Positions 33,961 to 44,300 are shown, counted from the first letter of the stretch. The stretch: 64,000 nucleotides of DNA from Nostoc sp. KVJ3 (GCF_026127265.1 NZ_WWFG01000002.1:806001-870000); one strand, 5' to 3'. A program made the numbers and translations. The notes: generated by a model from the letters alone, not told the origin.

Positions 33961-34311
33961 ATGAGATTTCTTTATCATCCAGATAAAAAAAATATTTCTT
34001 TACCGGGAGTGTTGTATGCATTGGGCGATCCAGTGCGGCTAGAGATTGTACGGCTGCTGGCGACTGAGGGGGAACAATGCTGTGCCAAGTTTGATTTTGC
34101 GATCGCTAAGTCTACGATGTCAAATCATTTTAAGATTTTACGGGAGTCTGGGATAGTCCTTACACGTAAAGAAGGGACACACCATATTAATGTACTGCGG
34201 CGTGAAGATTTAGAGATGCTGTTTCCAGGGTTGCTGGATGCGGTATTGAAAGCTGCTCAACCATTGCCTGTTAGCCCTGTGAGTGGTAAAGAGATAGCTT
34301 CCAGGATTTAG
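33961..34311 (+). CDS. ArsR family winged-helix transcriptional regulator
   Basis: A 116-aa winged helix-turn-helix protein. Helices are LGDPVRLEIVRLLATEGEQCC, then FAIAKSTMSNHFKILRESGI (recognition helix with STMSNHFK), then the wing VLTRKEGTHHINVLR. A vicinal Cys pair (C41-C42, in GEQCCAKF) lies in the loop before the recognition helix and could sense electrophiles or oxidants. Divergent from trxA. It is probably an autoregulated repressor of the redox gene set to its left. Confidence 0.9.
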   Translation: MRFLYHPDKKNISLPGVLYALGDPVRLEIVRLLATEGEQCCAKFDFAIAKSTMSNHFKILRESGIVLTRKEGTHHINVLRREDLEMLFPGLLDAVLKAAQPLPVSPVSGKEIASRI

Positions 34312-34409
34312 GGGCATGGGGCATGGGGCGATCGCTATTTGTTTAAGAATCTTCTAGTTTAAGCATTCAAGAACTGTGAGAATTTGATTATGGTGTTCAA
34401 ACCTGGAGT

Positions 34410-34646
34410 TCATAAACAAACTTGCAACCAGGATTTATAGCGTCTGGCAAGTTCCCTAAGAAAATTGAGTTCTTCACCCTCAAGATTATTAAATAGGTTG
34501 CGATATTGCCAGCCACGCTCGTAGCGACTCAGCATTTCTTCTAAAGTAAACCGATAGACATCGGCGGTTTGCCAACAAATTGATTCTAGAAAAGGCAGCT
34601 TTTTAGGGACAATGACAGGATTATTTGTTGGTGTTGCGGTTGTCAT
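34410..34646 (-). CDS. conserved small cyanobacterial hypothetical protein
   Basis: About 78 aa from the ATG at 34646 (a longer version starts at 34661). The C-terminal two thirds, LPFLESICWQTADVYRFTLE, then EMLSRYERGWQYRNLF and ELNFLRELARRYKSWL, resemble a short helical protein that is common in cyanobacteria, but I know no function. It stands between arsR and the hpnB-like gene. Confidence 0.6.
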   Translation of the reverse strand: MTTATPTNNPVIVPKKLPFLESICWQTADVYRFTLEEMLSRYERGWQYRNLFNNLEGEELNFLRELARRYKSWLQVCL

Positions 34647-34692
34647 AATTTTTTTAATCAACCACTATCGGCTTACTTCAATTTTATCCCAA

Positions 34693-35952
34693 TTATAAAT
34701 TATCCGAACTGGGATAAACTCTTCCTTTCCAAGCACCGCCGCGTCCTTGCCAGTGCTGGAGTGCTGAATCTAAAGTCATCAACGTATAGAGAAAAGCGAT
34801 CGCAGGTAAACTAAAGGCTAACCAAGGAGAACATTTATAAAAGCGGATCGTCGGGTAGTAAGCGAAAGCCATTAATAGCCATCCTAATAAACCCGTAAGT
34901 GCGATCGCCCAACTACCCCAAACTGCACCTAGAATTACACACACAGGTGGAACTAGATAAATCAGAGGCATTCCCACCAAAGTACCCAATAGTAGTAATG
35001 GAGAATAATTGAGTTGGGTATAGGCAGTACGAGCAACCATATCCCAAATTGTTGCCAGCGAATCATAAGGACGTAAACTCCGAGTCAAGGTACTCAATCC
35101 TAGCCAGATACGCCCTTGATTAGGGATTGGGGATTGGGAATTGGGTACTGGGCATTGGGTAAGAAACTTGTTAAATAATTCTCCCTCATCTCCCCGACTC
35201 TGCTTAACAGCTTGAGCTAGGGCGCAATCATCAATTAAAGCTTGGCGAATGACTTGAATACCCCCGATTCGCTCTAAAGCTTCACGGCGAATCAGAATAG
35301 ATCCCCCGGCGGCGGCTGCCGTGAGATTGTTGGGATTATTCACCCAGCGAAAAGGATAGAGTTTTTGGAAGAAAAAGACGAAAGCTGGAATCAAAAGTTT
35401 TTCCCAAAAGCTGTCACACCTAAGTCGCACCATTACCGAAACCATGTCTAAATCTTCTTGGACAGCTTTGGCTACGAGGCGGCGGAGATTACCAGGATCG
35501 TGTTCGATATCTGCGTCAGTCAGTAAAAAATAGTCAGGTGCGAATTTACTAGCACTATTTATACCTTGCTCAACTGCCCAAAGTTTGCCCGACCAACCAG
35601 AAGGTAGTAATTCGCCTGAAATAATGTGCAATTGCTGGGGTTTACCGATAGCGTGTGCAACCCCTTCGGCGAAATTTGCTGTCCGGTCTGTACTGCGATC
35701 GTCTACCAAAAACACGTTGAAATAACCAGGATAGTCTTGCAGTAGGAGCGATCGCAACGTGGTTGGTAGTAATTCAGCTTCATTACGGGCTGGGACGACG
35801 GCACAAACCACAGGAAACGATTCTAGAGATGTTGTATCCAACGTCTCTGCCTCTAATTGCTGGTCTGTGCGCCAAAATTGTCCCCGAAAACACAGTAATC
35901 CCAACCAAATTGTCAAGGATAACAGCACTAATCCTAATACAATTACACCCAT
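34693..35952 (-). CDS. hpnB: hopanoid-type glycosyltransferase (HpnB-like), with in-frame repeat insertion
   Basis: A 419-aa family 2 glycosyltransferase. After an N-terminal membrane helix it has VVPARNEAELLPTTLRSLL, FLVDDRSTDRT and DYFLLTDADIEHDPGNLRRL (Asp-x-Asp region), then three C-terminal membrane helices (about 325-405). The HpnB family sits in hopanoid gene sets, and here it is divergent from squalene-hopene cyclase 200 bases away. Residues of about 254-280, GDEGELFNKFLTQCPVPNSQ...NQG, are encoded by the dispersed intergenic repeat (35113-35193) and split a region that is otherwise continuous (VKQSR | RIWLGLS). Function of the altered protein is uncertain. Confidence 0.85.
   Translation of the reverse strand: MGVIVLGLVLLSLTIWLGLLCFRGQFWRTDQQLEAETLDTTSLESFPVVCAVVPARNEAELLPTTLRSLLLQDYPGYFNVFLVDDRSTDRTANFAEGVAHAIGKPQQLHIISGELLPSGWSGKLWAVEQGINSASKFAPDYFLLTDADIEHDPGNLRRLVAKAVQEDLDMVSVMVRLRCDSFWEKLLIPAFVFFFQKLYPFRWVNNPNNLTAAAAGGSILIRREALERIGGIQVIRQALIDDCALAQAVKQSRGDEGELFNKFLTQCPVPNSQSPIPNQGRIWLGLSTLTRSLRPYDSLATIWDMVARTAYTQLNYSPLLLLGTLVGMPLIYLVPPVCVILGAVWGSWAIALTGLLGWLLMAFAYYPTIRFYKCSPWLAFSLPAIAFLYTLMTLDSALQHWQGRGGAWKGRVYPSSDNL
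35113..35193 (-). repeat. dispersed repeat inserted in frame in the hpnB-like gene
   Basis: 81 bp (27 codons) homologous to the intergenic repeats at 30263 and 32361. On the minus strand GGGAGAATTATTTAACAAG is read as G-E-L-F-N-K. It keeps the reading frame and has no stop. Resembles Rickettsia palindromic elements in effect, though the sequence is unrelated. Confidence 0.85.
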
Positions 35953-36180
35953 AACCGTCGCTTCGCTCCAATTTAAAATTCAAAATTCAAAATTCAAAAA
36001 AAAAGAATACAAATTATAAATAAATTTATGGGTTTTTTAATTTTTAATTCCTCCGAAAGGGGCTGACCTATTGCAAATTCTCAGTGACTCAGACAGAATA
36101 CTATGTCTACCAAATAGAAGAAAATTTTTTTACTTTAGTGCCGTGTTCATAGCTTGAGTGTTGAGGTTAAATTGTATTTG

Positions 36181-38097
36181 ATGCAAACACAAGACAGGGT
36201 AAAAGTCAATCAAGTTGCAGATGCGATCGCAGCTAGTCAACAATATTTGCTTTCGATTCAAAATCAGGCAGGTTACTGGTGGGCAGAGTTAGAATCTAAT
36301 GTCACTATCACTGCTGAAGCCGTCCTTTTGCATAAAATCTGGGGAACTGACCAAACCAGACCTTTACACAAAGTTGCAGCATATCTGCGTCAAGAGCAAC
36401 GACAGCATGGCGGCTGGGAACTTTACTATGGTGATGGTGGAGAACTCAGCACTTCAGTTGAAGCTTACATGGCGTTGAGACTGCTAGATGTGCCAGCAAC
36501 CGATCCAGCGATGATTCGGGCCCAAGCCTTTATTCTCAAACGCGGTGGGATTAGCAAAACTCGGATTTTTACTAAGTTGCACTTAGCTTTGATTGGCTGC
36601 TACAACTGGTGCGGTATTCCCTCGCTACCGCCTTGGGTGATGTTGTTGCCAAAGGCTTTCCCAGTTAATATCTATGAAATGTCTAGCTGGGCGCGTTCCA
36701 GCACAGTACCATTACTGATTGTATGCGATCGCAAACCTGTTTTTATCACCAACCCAACTATCAACCTAGATGAGCTATACGCTGAAGGTGTCGATCGAGT
36801 CCGGTGGGAACTACCCCAAAGTGGTGATTGGACAGATTTATTCCTTACCCTCGATCGAGGATTCAAGTTGGCCGAAAGCCTAAATTTAGTACCTTTTCGG
36901 GAAGAAGGCATCAAAGCCGCCGAAAAATGGATTTTAGAACGGCAAGAGGCTACAGGTGACTGGGGCGGCATTATTCCGGCGATGCTGAATTCAATGTTAG
37001 CTTTGCGCTGTCTAGATTATGACCGCAGCGATCCCATTGTGGAACGAGGTTTACAAGCAATTGATAACTTTGTCATTGAAACAGAAAATAGCTACCGAGT
37101 ACAACCTTGTGTCTCACCTGTTTGGGATACAGCTTGGGCGATACGTGCTTTAGTAGAATCTGGTTTTGCGCCAGATTATCCGGCTGTAGTCAAGGCTGGA
37201 GAATGGTTATTGCAAAAACAAATTTTAGATTATGGTGATTGGGCTGTAAAAAATCGCCAGGGAAAACCAGGGGCTTGGGCGTTTGAGTTTGAGAATCGCT
37301 TTTATCCCGATGTAGACGACTCGGCGGTGGTGGTGATGGCTTTACATTTGGCGAAACTCCCCAATGAAAAAATTAAACAAGCTGCGATCGCACGGGCGTT
37401 AAACTGGATTGCATCTATGCAATGCAAACCAGGCGGGTGGGCTGCCTTTGATTTGGACAACGATCAAGATTGGCTTAACTCCATCCCTTATGGTGACTTG
37501 AAAGCGATGATCGATCCAAACACCGCAGATGTTACGGCTAGAGTGCTAGAAATGCTTGGTGCTTGTGATTTGTCAATTGATAGTGATAATTTAGAGCGAT
37601 CGCTGACTTATCTTCTGCACGAACAAGAAACTGAAGGCTGTTGGTTTGGTCGTTGGGGTGTAAATTATATTTACGGCACCAGTGGCGTTTTGTCAGCCTT
37701 GGCGTTAATCGATCCTCAAAGGCATAAACTCAGTATAGAGCGGGGAGCAGCCTGGTTAGTGGGATGTCAAAACCAAGATGGCGGTTGGGGTGAAACTTGC
37801 CGCAGCTATGACGATCCCAGTCTCAAAGGAAAAGGAAATAGTACTGCATCTCAAACCGCCTGGGCAATAATAGGTTTAATAGCAGCAGGTGAAGCAACTG
37901 GTAAATTAGCACTTGATGCTATTGAGGAGGGAATTGGCTATCTAGTTGCAACTCAACAGGCTGATGGTACTTGGTTTGAAGCTGACTTTACTGGTACTGG
38001 CTTCCCTTGCCATTTTTATCTTAAGTATCATCTGTATCAACAATACTTTCCTTTAATCGCTCTAGGTCGCTATCAAACAATGATTAAAAAAGGTTAA
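36181..38097 (+). CDS. shc: squalene-hopene cyclase
   Basis: Cyclises squalene to hopene/diplopterol, the committed step to hopanoids, as a monotopic membrane enzyme. The start at ATG 36181 gives 638 aa, the family's length; in-frame TTG codons at 36154-36178 are alternatives (GAGG at 36163-36166 is nearer to TTG 36172). The catalytic DxDD is D377-V378-D379-D380 in FYPDVDDSAVVVMAL. QW repeats are clear: QNQAGYWWAEL, QRQHGGWELYYG, QCKPGGWAAFDLD, QETEGCWFGRWG, QNQDGGWGETC, QQADGTWFEADF. The divergent hpnB-like gene supports a hopanoid role. Confidence 0.96.
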   Translation: MQTQDRVKVNQVADAIAASQQYLLSIQNQAGYWWAELESNVTITAEAVLLHKIWGTDQTRPLHKVAAYLRQEQRQHGGWELYYGDGGELSTSVEAYMALRLLDVPATDPAMIRAQAFILKRGGISKTRIFTKLHLALIGCYNWCGIPSLPPWVMLLPKAFPVNIYEMSSWARSSTVPLLIVCDRKPVFITNPTINLDELYAEGVDRVRWELPQSGDWTDLFLTLDRGFKLAESLNLVPFREEGIKAAEKWILERQEATGDWGGIIPAMLNSMLALRCLDYDRSDPIVERGLQAIDNFVIETENSYRVQPCVSPVWDTAWAIRALVESGFAPDYPAVVKAGEWLLQKQILDYGDWAVKNRQGKPGAWAFEFENRFYPDVDDSAVVVMALHLAKLPNEKIKQAAIARALNWIASMQCKPGGWAAFDLDNDQDWLNSIPYGDLKAMIDPNTADVTARVLEMLGACDLSIDSDNLERSLTYLLHEQETEGCWFGRWGVNYIYGTSGVLSALALIDPQRHKLSIERGAAWLVGCQNQDGGWGETCRSYDDPSLKGKGNSTASQTAWAIIGLIAAGEATGKLALDAIEEGIGYLVATQQADGTWFEADFTGTGFPCHFYLKYHLYQQYFPLIALGRYQTMIKKG

Positions 38098-38358
38098 TTG
38101 TTCTGACTGCGATCGGGGCACAAACAATATTGTGCCCCAAATGTCTATTACTGTAGTTCATAGTGCGATCGCTTCGTTGCACTCGCAACGATATATCTAA
38201 GACTTGTGTGTACACCGTAGCCTTAGTAAGGGGAGGGGAGACAAAGCATAGCTTTGGCGGGGTGGGGTTCTTCTAGTTTAATAAGTAATCAAGCAGACAT
38301 GATATTACGCATTGACAGGAAAGACCAAGTATAGATGATTGGAAAAACCAGATCCGTC

Positions 38359-38386
38359 GTAGGGGCAATTCATGAATTGCCCCTAC
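38359..38386. repeat. perfect 28-bp palindrome
   Basis: GTAGGGGCAATTCA and its exact complement TGAATTGCCCCTAC meet with no loop. It could form a cruciform or act as a terminator-like hairpin, but there is no T-run. Palindromes of this type are commonly dispersed in Nostoc genomes. Confidence 0.7.
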
Positions 38387-38479
38387 AATGCTTAACATCA
38401 CAAGCAATACGGTTCAGTTAAAGTTATTTGATGAAAATATATAGATCCCAAACCAGCGATAAATCGCCATCAGTACGAA

Positions 38480-38539
38480 GGACTGATTATTGTAAAGACG
38501 GCGATTTATCGCGTCTCTTGCCTTAAACGAACAGTATTG
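38480..38539. repeat. 60-bp dispersed repeat (partner at 61138-61197, inverted)
   Basis: The core GACGGCGATTTATCGCGTCT and flanks equal the reverse complement of 61138-61197 except for two bases. Contains GATTTATCGCG, the same motif as the dispersed GCGATAAATC pieces. Confidence 0.75.
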
Positions 38540-38771
38540 ATATCACAAATAATTTACCGAACATGAGATTATTTATGGCTCTTCCGTAGATGTTATGCTG
38601 AAATTGAAACGATTATTCGGGATTTACCTTTAATAGCAAGGCTTTTTGGCAGTTTTAACCTTGATTTTATTCCAAAGGCTCAAAATCCAAGTTTAAAAGC
38701 TATCTTCCCTGCCCAGCAAGTAATCTGAGCTATTTTATAAGCGTTTTTAGCATAACAAGCAATGAAGAACC

Positions 38772-39767
38772 TTATTTATCGTTTTCAAGTATTTTGAGAA
38801 CTTTAAGATATAAATTTTCTACTCTCTTGGTCTGAACTTCACCAAATGATGCATAGTGAGTTAAACTAGGAGCGCCATTTACTTCAATAATTGTATAATC
38901 TACTATTGGTGATGTTATATCATTAGTAAGAATGTCCACACCAGCTAATCTCAGTTCCATATCTTTTGTAATACTTACTGCTAATTTTTGAAATTCAGGA
39001 TGAATACTTTCTGTAAAGTCTACTGCCTCACCTCCAGTCGATAAATTTGCATTATCTAAAAGGTAAACAATATTATTATTAGGTATAACACTATTTAAAT
39101 TTAGCTTTCGTCTTCGCAAGTTTTTCTTGATTCTGTAATCTTCAAAATCTATAATTTCTTTTCTCCCGTTTTTGATAAAACTTTCCTGCTTCTGTTGCAT
39201 AAGTTCTAAAACATTAGATTGACCATCTCCGGTTATAAATAGGGGAATTCTTTGATATGCAGAAACTACTTCATCATCAAGGACTACAATCCTATAGTCA
39301 TTGCCACTATAAAATCTTTCAACAATAAATCCTGAGACTTTCTGCAAGATTTTCTTGGCTGTTTGATAGTATTCTTGCTTATTGTAAATTTTTGTAACAA
39401 ATATTCCTTGACTGAGATTAATCGGTTTGACAATTACAGGAAATCCTAACGCTTTGGCATAATAGAATCCCGCATCTATATTCCTGATATTAACTATTTC
39501 TTCGCATAACTCTTCACTAAAAAACGTTTTTCCTTCAGTAACTTTGTAGCCAAAATTATTCAGAAAAAAGCTAGAAACACTTTTGTCTTTAGCTATTGCT
39601 ACTGAACCAGAAGAATTAATACTAAATCTGGCAGTCCGAAAAAAAGTTTTATTCCCGTTTTTAAAGGTAATTAGTCCCACAAAGCTGCATTCTGGATCTA
39701 CTAAAACTACTGCTCCTATTTCCTCGGCTACTTTTTGAATGATTGATGTTATAAATGGCGTTTCCAT
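38772..39767 (-). CDS. ATP-grasp ligase, cyanophycin-synthetase-like
   Basis: About 331 aa from the ATG at 39767 (TTG at 39794 possible; no clear Shine-Dalgarno). It is an ATP-grasp protein: LGFPVIVKPINLSQG (Lys, ATP), KKILQKVSGFIVERFYSGNDYRIVVLDDEVVSAYQR (shown in part: VSGFIVERFYSGNDYR), and C-terminal STGGEAVDFTESIHP with IIEVNGAPSLTHYASFG (metal Glu/Asn). The last two resemble the ATP-grasp part of cyanophycin synthetase and related amino-acid ligases. The Mur-ligase half of CphA is absent, so this is a stand-alone ligase of unknown substrate. It is more AT-rich than its neighbours. Confidence 0.8.
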   Translation of the reverse strand: METPFITSIIQKVAEEIGAVVLVDPECSFVGLITFKNGNKTFFRTARFSINSSGSVAIAKDKSVSSFFLNNFGYKVTEGKTFFSEELCEEIVNIRNIDAGFYYAKALGFPVIVKPINLSQGIFVTKIYNKQEYYQTAKKILQKVSGFIVERFYSGNDYRIVVLDDEVVSAYQRIPLFITGDGQSNVLELMQQKQESFIKNGRKEIIDFEDYRIKKNLRRRKLNLNSVIPNNNIVYLLDNANLSTGGEAVDFTESIHPEFQKLAVSITKDMELRLAGVDILTNDITSPIVDYTIIEVNGAPSLTHYASFGEVQTKRVENLYLKVLKILENDK

Positions 39768-40360
39768 TATCACAACTATAATTTTACCGGGCAAATCTTA
39801 ACTTTTTTATAGCAATTAGTCAAGATATTCTAAATTAAATAATTGCCCGATGTATTGTTCCTATAGCTACAGTAGAAACCTGAAAAAAGTTAATTTTTTA
39901 CTATCTAGAATAAGTTATTAAATTTTAAATATTCTCAACTAATTATAAAAAATGTAAATGCCCGCAATATAGCTTTACCGTAGGCGTGTAGCCCGCCTCG
40001 TCGAAAATTAGGAGTGTACCCAGATGAGACTTTGGTAGTCTTTTTTCAGACATTGACTTTAGTTTTAACACTGATACTGATTTTACTGATGCCTATGCAT
40101 ACAAATCATCAAAATCCAATATTTGCCAAACTTTCTGCTTGAGCATTTTGATGTGCTGAAAACAATTGCAAATTAAGGCTTTGAGATTCATAGCTATCTG
40201 AAAATTAGAGCTTAGTTGGTCTAAAATATCGCGCTAAGTGTTGACAACCTATTGATAATCGAATAACAAGGTGGCAGCAGCATAAAAAAAAAGCGTTAGT
40301 GCATTCCTACTTAGAAACTAATTAACGCCCTTCATTAAACTTCATACGGATAACATAATT
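39768..40360. other. intergenic region
   Basis: About 590 bases. AT-rich up to 39960, then a GTAGGCGTGTAGCCCGCC repeat piece (39978-39995). A 47-codon minus-strand open stretch (about 40093-40236) gives a helical peptide fragment that I could not place. A probable promoter for the 78-aa gene lies in 40250-40360. Confidence 0.4.
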
Positions 40361-40597
40361 ATGCCAGAAAATACGGTTAACAAAGCTTCTAAATCAGACA
40401 ATCAGGCTATTGCTTATAAGGAACGCCTCAATTCTTGGGCGATCGCTCGCCTACTTCCTAATACGCAACGTGAGATTGTTGCACGCTTCCGCAGCCGTTC
40501 TGATGCAGATGGCTATATGCGACACCTCCCCCAGGAAATACCAAATGCTTCCTATATGGTTGTTTTTGATTGTCAACGCGAAGCATCGGCGATTTAA
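40361..40597 (+). CDS. conserved small cyanobacterial hypothetical protein
   Basis: A 78-aa protein with a disordered N-terminus (PENTVNKASKSDNQA), then LNSWAIARLLPNTQREIVAR, FRSRSDADGYMRHLPQEIP and a C-terminal strand ASYMVVFDC. The pattern matches short proteins found widely in Nostocales, of unknown function. ATG start at 40361. No neighbour on the same strand within 700 bases. Confidence 0.7.
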   Translation: MPENTVNKASKSDNQAIAYKERLNSWAIARLLPNTQREIVARFRSRSDADGYMRHLPQEIPNASYMVVFDCQREASAI

Positions 40598-40807
40598 AGT
40601 ACAGTCTCATCAACTTCGCTAGTACACAAACTTTCGCGTAGCGTCCCATAGAGAAGTCTAACTTTCCTACAGAACGCTATGCGAACGTAGACGAAGTAAG
40701 TCGGTACAAATAAACCTAACCATGTAACAGAATGTAAAAATCACAAAACCTTTGCGTTCGCGAAGCGTGTCCGAAGGACTTATGATTCATTCCACTTCGT
40801 TACATTG

Positions 40808-40845
40808 GCAATGACAATTGGGCATTTTTTTACTTGGAGTACTCT
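40808..40845. repeat. 38-bp solo end of the 58428-58569 element
   Basis: Exact reverse complement of 58428-58465 (begins there AGAGTACTCCAAG). Only this end is present here; the rest of the element is missing. Confidence 0.75.
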
Positions 40846-40856
40846 AAGAGAAAAAG

Positions 40857-40947
40857 GGCGTTGCTGAATCGAGGTGTGAACTTGAATGTAGAGACGTAAA
40901 ATTTTATGTCTCTACAAGGATTTTTCACCGCAATCAGCAGCAACGCC
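40857..40947. repeat. nested hairpin
   Basis: GGCGTTGCTGA (40857-40867) pairs with TCAGCAGCAACGCC (40934-40947, with a small bulge). Inside it lies a 30-bp palindrome at 40887-40916 with arms TGTAGAGACGTAAAA and TTTTATGTCTCTACA (one mismatch). Looks like one palindromic repeat inserted in another. Confidence 0.6.
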
Positions 40948-40990
40948 AGAAAAAGAAAATCAAGAATTTTTAACCGCACCTGTGCCAAGG

Positions 40991-41094
40991 CTAGTACCGC
41001 AGGGCGGAATTAAAAATTAAAAATTAAAAACGAATACAGCATGAGGGTTTCATTGATTTGGAATGGGTGGTTTATTTCCGCCGCACTGTACTAG
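40991..41094. mobile_element. 104-bp CTAGTAC inverted-repeat element, copy 1
   Basis: The ends CTAGTACCGCAGGGCGGAA and TTTCCGCCGCACTGTACTAG form an imperfect terminal inverted repeat with CTAG at both tips. The body is AATTAAAAATTAAAAATTAAA and a mixed segment. It is identical, in reverse, to 48366-48469 by my base-by-base reading. Too short to code. Confidence 0.85.
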
Positions 41095-41334
41095 TAATAA
41101 ATTAGACATTTCAAACATTCTCTAATAATTGAACGCCAACAGAGTCACGTCGAGAGAGTAATGACTTCTGCGAACCGTTAAATAAGTTATGTTATTAATC
41201 TCATATACAAATATTCTCCATTAAAAGTTTTACATTAAAAAAATTCCGTAATTGCCCCCTTGCTATTGATATTTCAGATTACTTAAAAGTAAAAGCTAGC
41301 ACAATAAACCCTGAAAGTGCTGGAGGGTTAATAA

Positions 41335-44300
41335 GTGGTCATACAGCACCGATATAACTGGTTCAAAGCTGTGAATTTTTTCCGCAAACAGAAATTACTA
41401 GCTCTGTTGCTAGGGATTTTCTTCTCAATCTCTGTAGTCTTACTCTGGCAAAGATTTTTAATCCAAACTCCGGGTTTGTTAACCCAAGTAGTATCAATAG
41501 CAGGTATCTTACTTGTTATTACACTGATATTATCAATCTGTTTTGCCCTAGCAATGAAAGCAAATATCCAGCAGATAACAGCAATAAATCAGGAGTTAAA
41601 TCACAAGATTCTTGAACAGAAACAGATCGAAATTGCACTCCGCAGTCGCGAAAATCGTCTGCAACAATTGCTGGAAACTGTCAAAGTTATTCCTTGGGAA
41701 TTAGATTTGCAAACTGGGCAGTTTACTTACGTTGGGCCGCAAGCGGTAGACTTGCTAAATTATGCGATCGCACAATGGTACGAGAAAAATTTTTGGGTCA
41801 ATCATCTGCATCCACACGACCAGGAAAAGTCCGTTCGTTTTCGCCAAGAAGCAACGGCGAGGTGCGAAAACCACGAATCAGAATATCGGATGTTAGCAGC
41901 CGATGGGCGAGTTGTCTGGCTGCGAGACGTTGTTAGCGTCGTTGAGGAAACAGGAACTCCCACTATGCTGAGGGGGTTTATGTTTGACATTACTGATTTA
42001 AAGCAGACTGAAGAAACTTTGAGACTGAGGGAGAGGGCACTTGCTGCTACCAGTAATGGAATTATTATCGCTGATGCCAGACTCGCCTCTAATCCAGTTA
42101 TTTACGTTAACGCTGCATTTGAGCAAATAACAGGCTACAGTGCCAATGAAGTAATTGGGCAAAACTGTCGATTCTTGCAACGTGCAGATATACAGCAATC
42201 AGCACTCAATGAACTACGTTTATGTATTCAAGCTGGAAGAAGTTGTAAAGTTATTCTCCGCAACTATCGCAAAGATGGTATCTTATTTTGGAATGAATTG
42301 AGTATTTCTCCTATTCATGACGAAAATGGGAAGTTAAGCCATTTTATTGGCATTCAGAGAGATATTAGCGATGTCTACAACGAGCTTCGTTTACGCAAGC
42401 AAGCTGAAGCTAGTCTGCATCGGCAAGCTCTCACCTTTGAAAATATGCATGATGGCGTAATTATCACAGATTTAACCGGAAATATTATTGACTGGAATCC
42501 TGCGGCTGAAGCGATGTTTGGCTATACCAAGTCCGAGATTTTGGCTAAACATCCCAGGATTTTGCATAAACCAGAAGTAGCCGCAACATTAAATGCCAAA
42601 ATTTTTGAAAGAATCAAGCAGCAAGGACGCTGGTCAGGGGAAATAAACTTTATTCGCAAAGATGGTAGCGAGAGAATTTGCGAAACAACCGTAATTTCCT
42701 TACAGGATGAACAGGGGGAAACTGTTGCCACTGTTGGTATTAATCACGACATTACCGAAAACAAACGAGCTAAAGAAGCACTGCAACGGCAATTGCATCG
42801 CACCCTACTACTTGAACAAATTACTCAGGAAATTCGTCAAAGTCTTGATAGCAGCAAAATATTTGAGACGGCTGCTACCCAAATTGGACAAGCATTTAAA
42901 GTTGATCGCTGTCTGATCCATTCTTTCATTAGCTACCCCACTCCCCAAATTCCTTTGGTAGCAGAGTATAATACACTTCCCAGTTATTGCTCCGTCTTGA
43001 AATTGGAAGTTCCGATGACGAACAATCCCCACGTAGAGCGGATGATGGCACAAGAAAGTGCGATCGCTTCCCCAGATGTGTACGCCGATCCTTTACTCTA
43101 CGCAGTTGAACCGATTTGCCGAGAAATTGGGCTGAAGTCGATGCTGTCAATTCGCACCTCCTATCAAGGAGAACCCAATGGGGCGATCGGCTTACATCAG
43201 TACAGCTATTTTCGCCAGTGGACATCAGACGAAATCGAATTACTAGAAGCAGTGGCGGCTCAACTGGGTATTGCTCTAGCACACGCTCACTTACTGGAGC
43301 AAGAAAAGCGTCAACGGGAAGAACTTACCTTGAAAAATTTTGCCTTGGAACGGGCAAAACGTCAGGCGGAAGCTGCAAATCGGGCAAAAAGTGAATTTTT
43401 GGCGATGATGAGCCACGAAATTCGGACTCCGATGAATGCTGTTATTGGCATGACCGATCTGCTGCTGGATACTGACCTCACACCTCAACAGCAAGACTTT
43501 GTGGAAACAGTTCGCAGTAGCGGAGATGCTTTGCTTACTATCATTAACGACATTCTAGATTTTTCCAAAATTGAGTCGGGAAAGTTGGAATTAGAAGAAC
43601 AGCCTTTTGATTTAAGGGCTTGTGTAGAACAGGCTATTTCGCTATTAGCCGCGAAAGCTGCCCAAAAGGATATTGAGCTAGCTTACCTAATCCATCCGCA
43701 AGTTCCTACCCAGATCGTCGGCGATATGACACGTCTGCGCCAAGTCTTGATGAATCTCCTCAACAATGCCATTAAGTTTACTGAACATGGAGAAGTAATA
43801 CTTTCTGTTGAACTGGGGAATTTGGATCGAGAAACTTCTTCCCTATCCTCGATACCTGTAGAAGAGTCGCAAACTCTCTACGAAATTCAATTTGCGATCG
43901 CAGATACAGGTATTGGCATTACACCAGAGAAGATGGAGCGGTTATTTCACCCCTTCACTCAGGCTGATGTCTCCATGACTCGACGATATGGCGGCACAGG
44001 ATTAGGACTGGTCATCAGCAAACGACTAAGTAAGATGATGGGTGGCACTCTTTGGGTAGAAAGTCAAGGTTTTGTGGGTGGCAATCCTAGCCCTAGATGG
44101 GAAAGTAGAAAGTTATTATCAAAGAAGGTAGAAAGAAAACTGCCCGACGTTGGCTCTTCCCAAGGTTCAACATTTTATTTCACTATTACTACCCAAATGG
44201 CTACTCTGCCAGAACCATCTGAATCAAGCAATTGGCCAGTGCAGTTTGAGGGAAAGCGCCTGTTGATTGTGGATGACAATCTGACCACTTGCAAAATTAT

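Larger units (their letters stand above)
38098..38771. other. intergenic region with several dispersed repeats
   Basis: About 670 gene-free bases. In order: the 30-bp ACTTGTGTGTACACCGTAG repeat (38201-38230, also at 48286, 52360, 52510 and 54990), a perfect 28-bp palindrome (38359-38386), the 60-bp repeat shared with 61138-61197 (38480-38539), then AT-rich DNA. I saw no supported gene in 38570-38770. Confidence 0.55.
40598..41334. other. intergenic region rich in inverted repeats
   Basis: About 740 gene-free bases. They hold GCGTAGCGTCCC-type repeat (40635-40700), a 38-bp copy of the end of the 58428 element (40808-40845), the nested hairpin at 40857-40947, and the 104-bp CTAGTAC element at 40991-41094. 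From 41095 the DNA is AT-rich and leads to the hybrid kinase promoter. Confidence 0.55.

Noticed and set aside
40093..40236. Minus-strand 47-codon fragment (ILDQLSSNFQIAMNLKALIC and onward)
   Set aside because: Looks like a helical protein tail, possibly a transposase relic, but I could not tie it to any family and it has no start.
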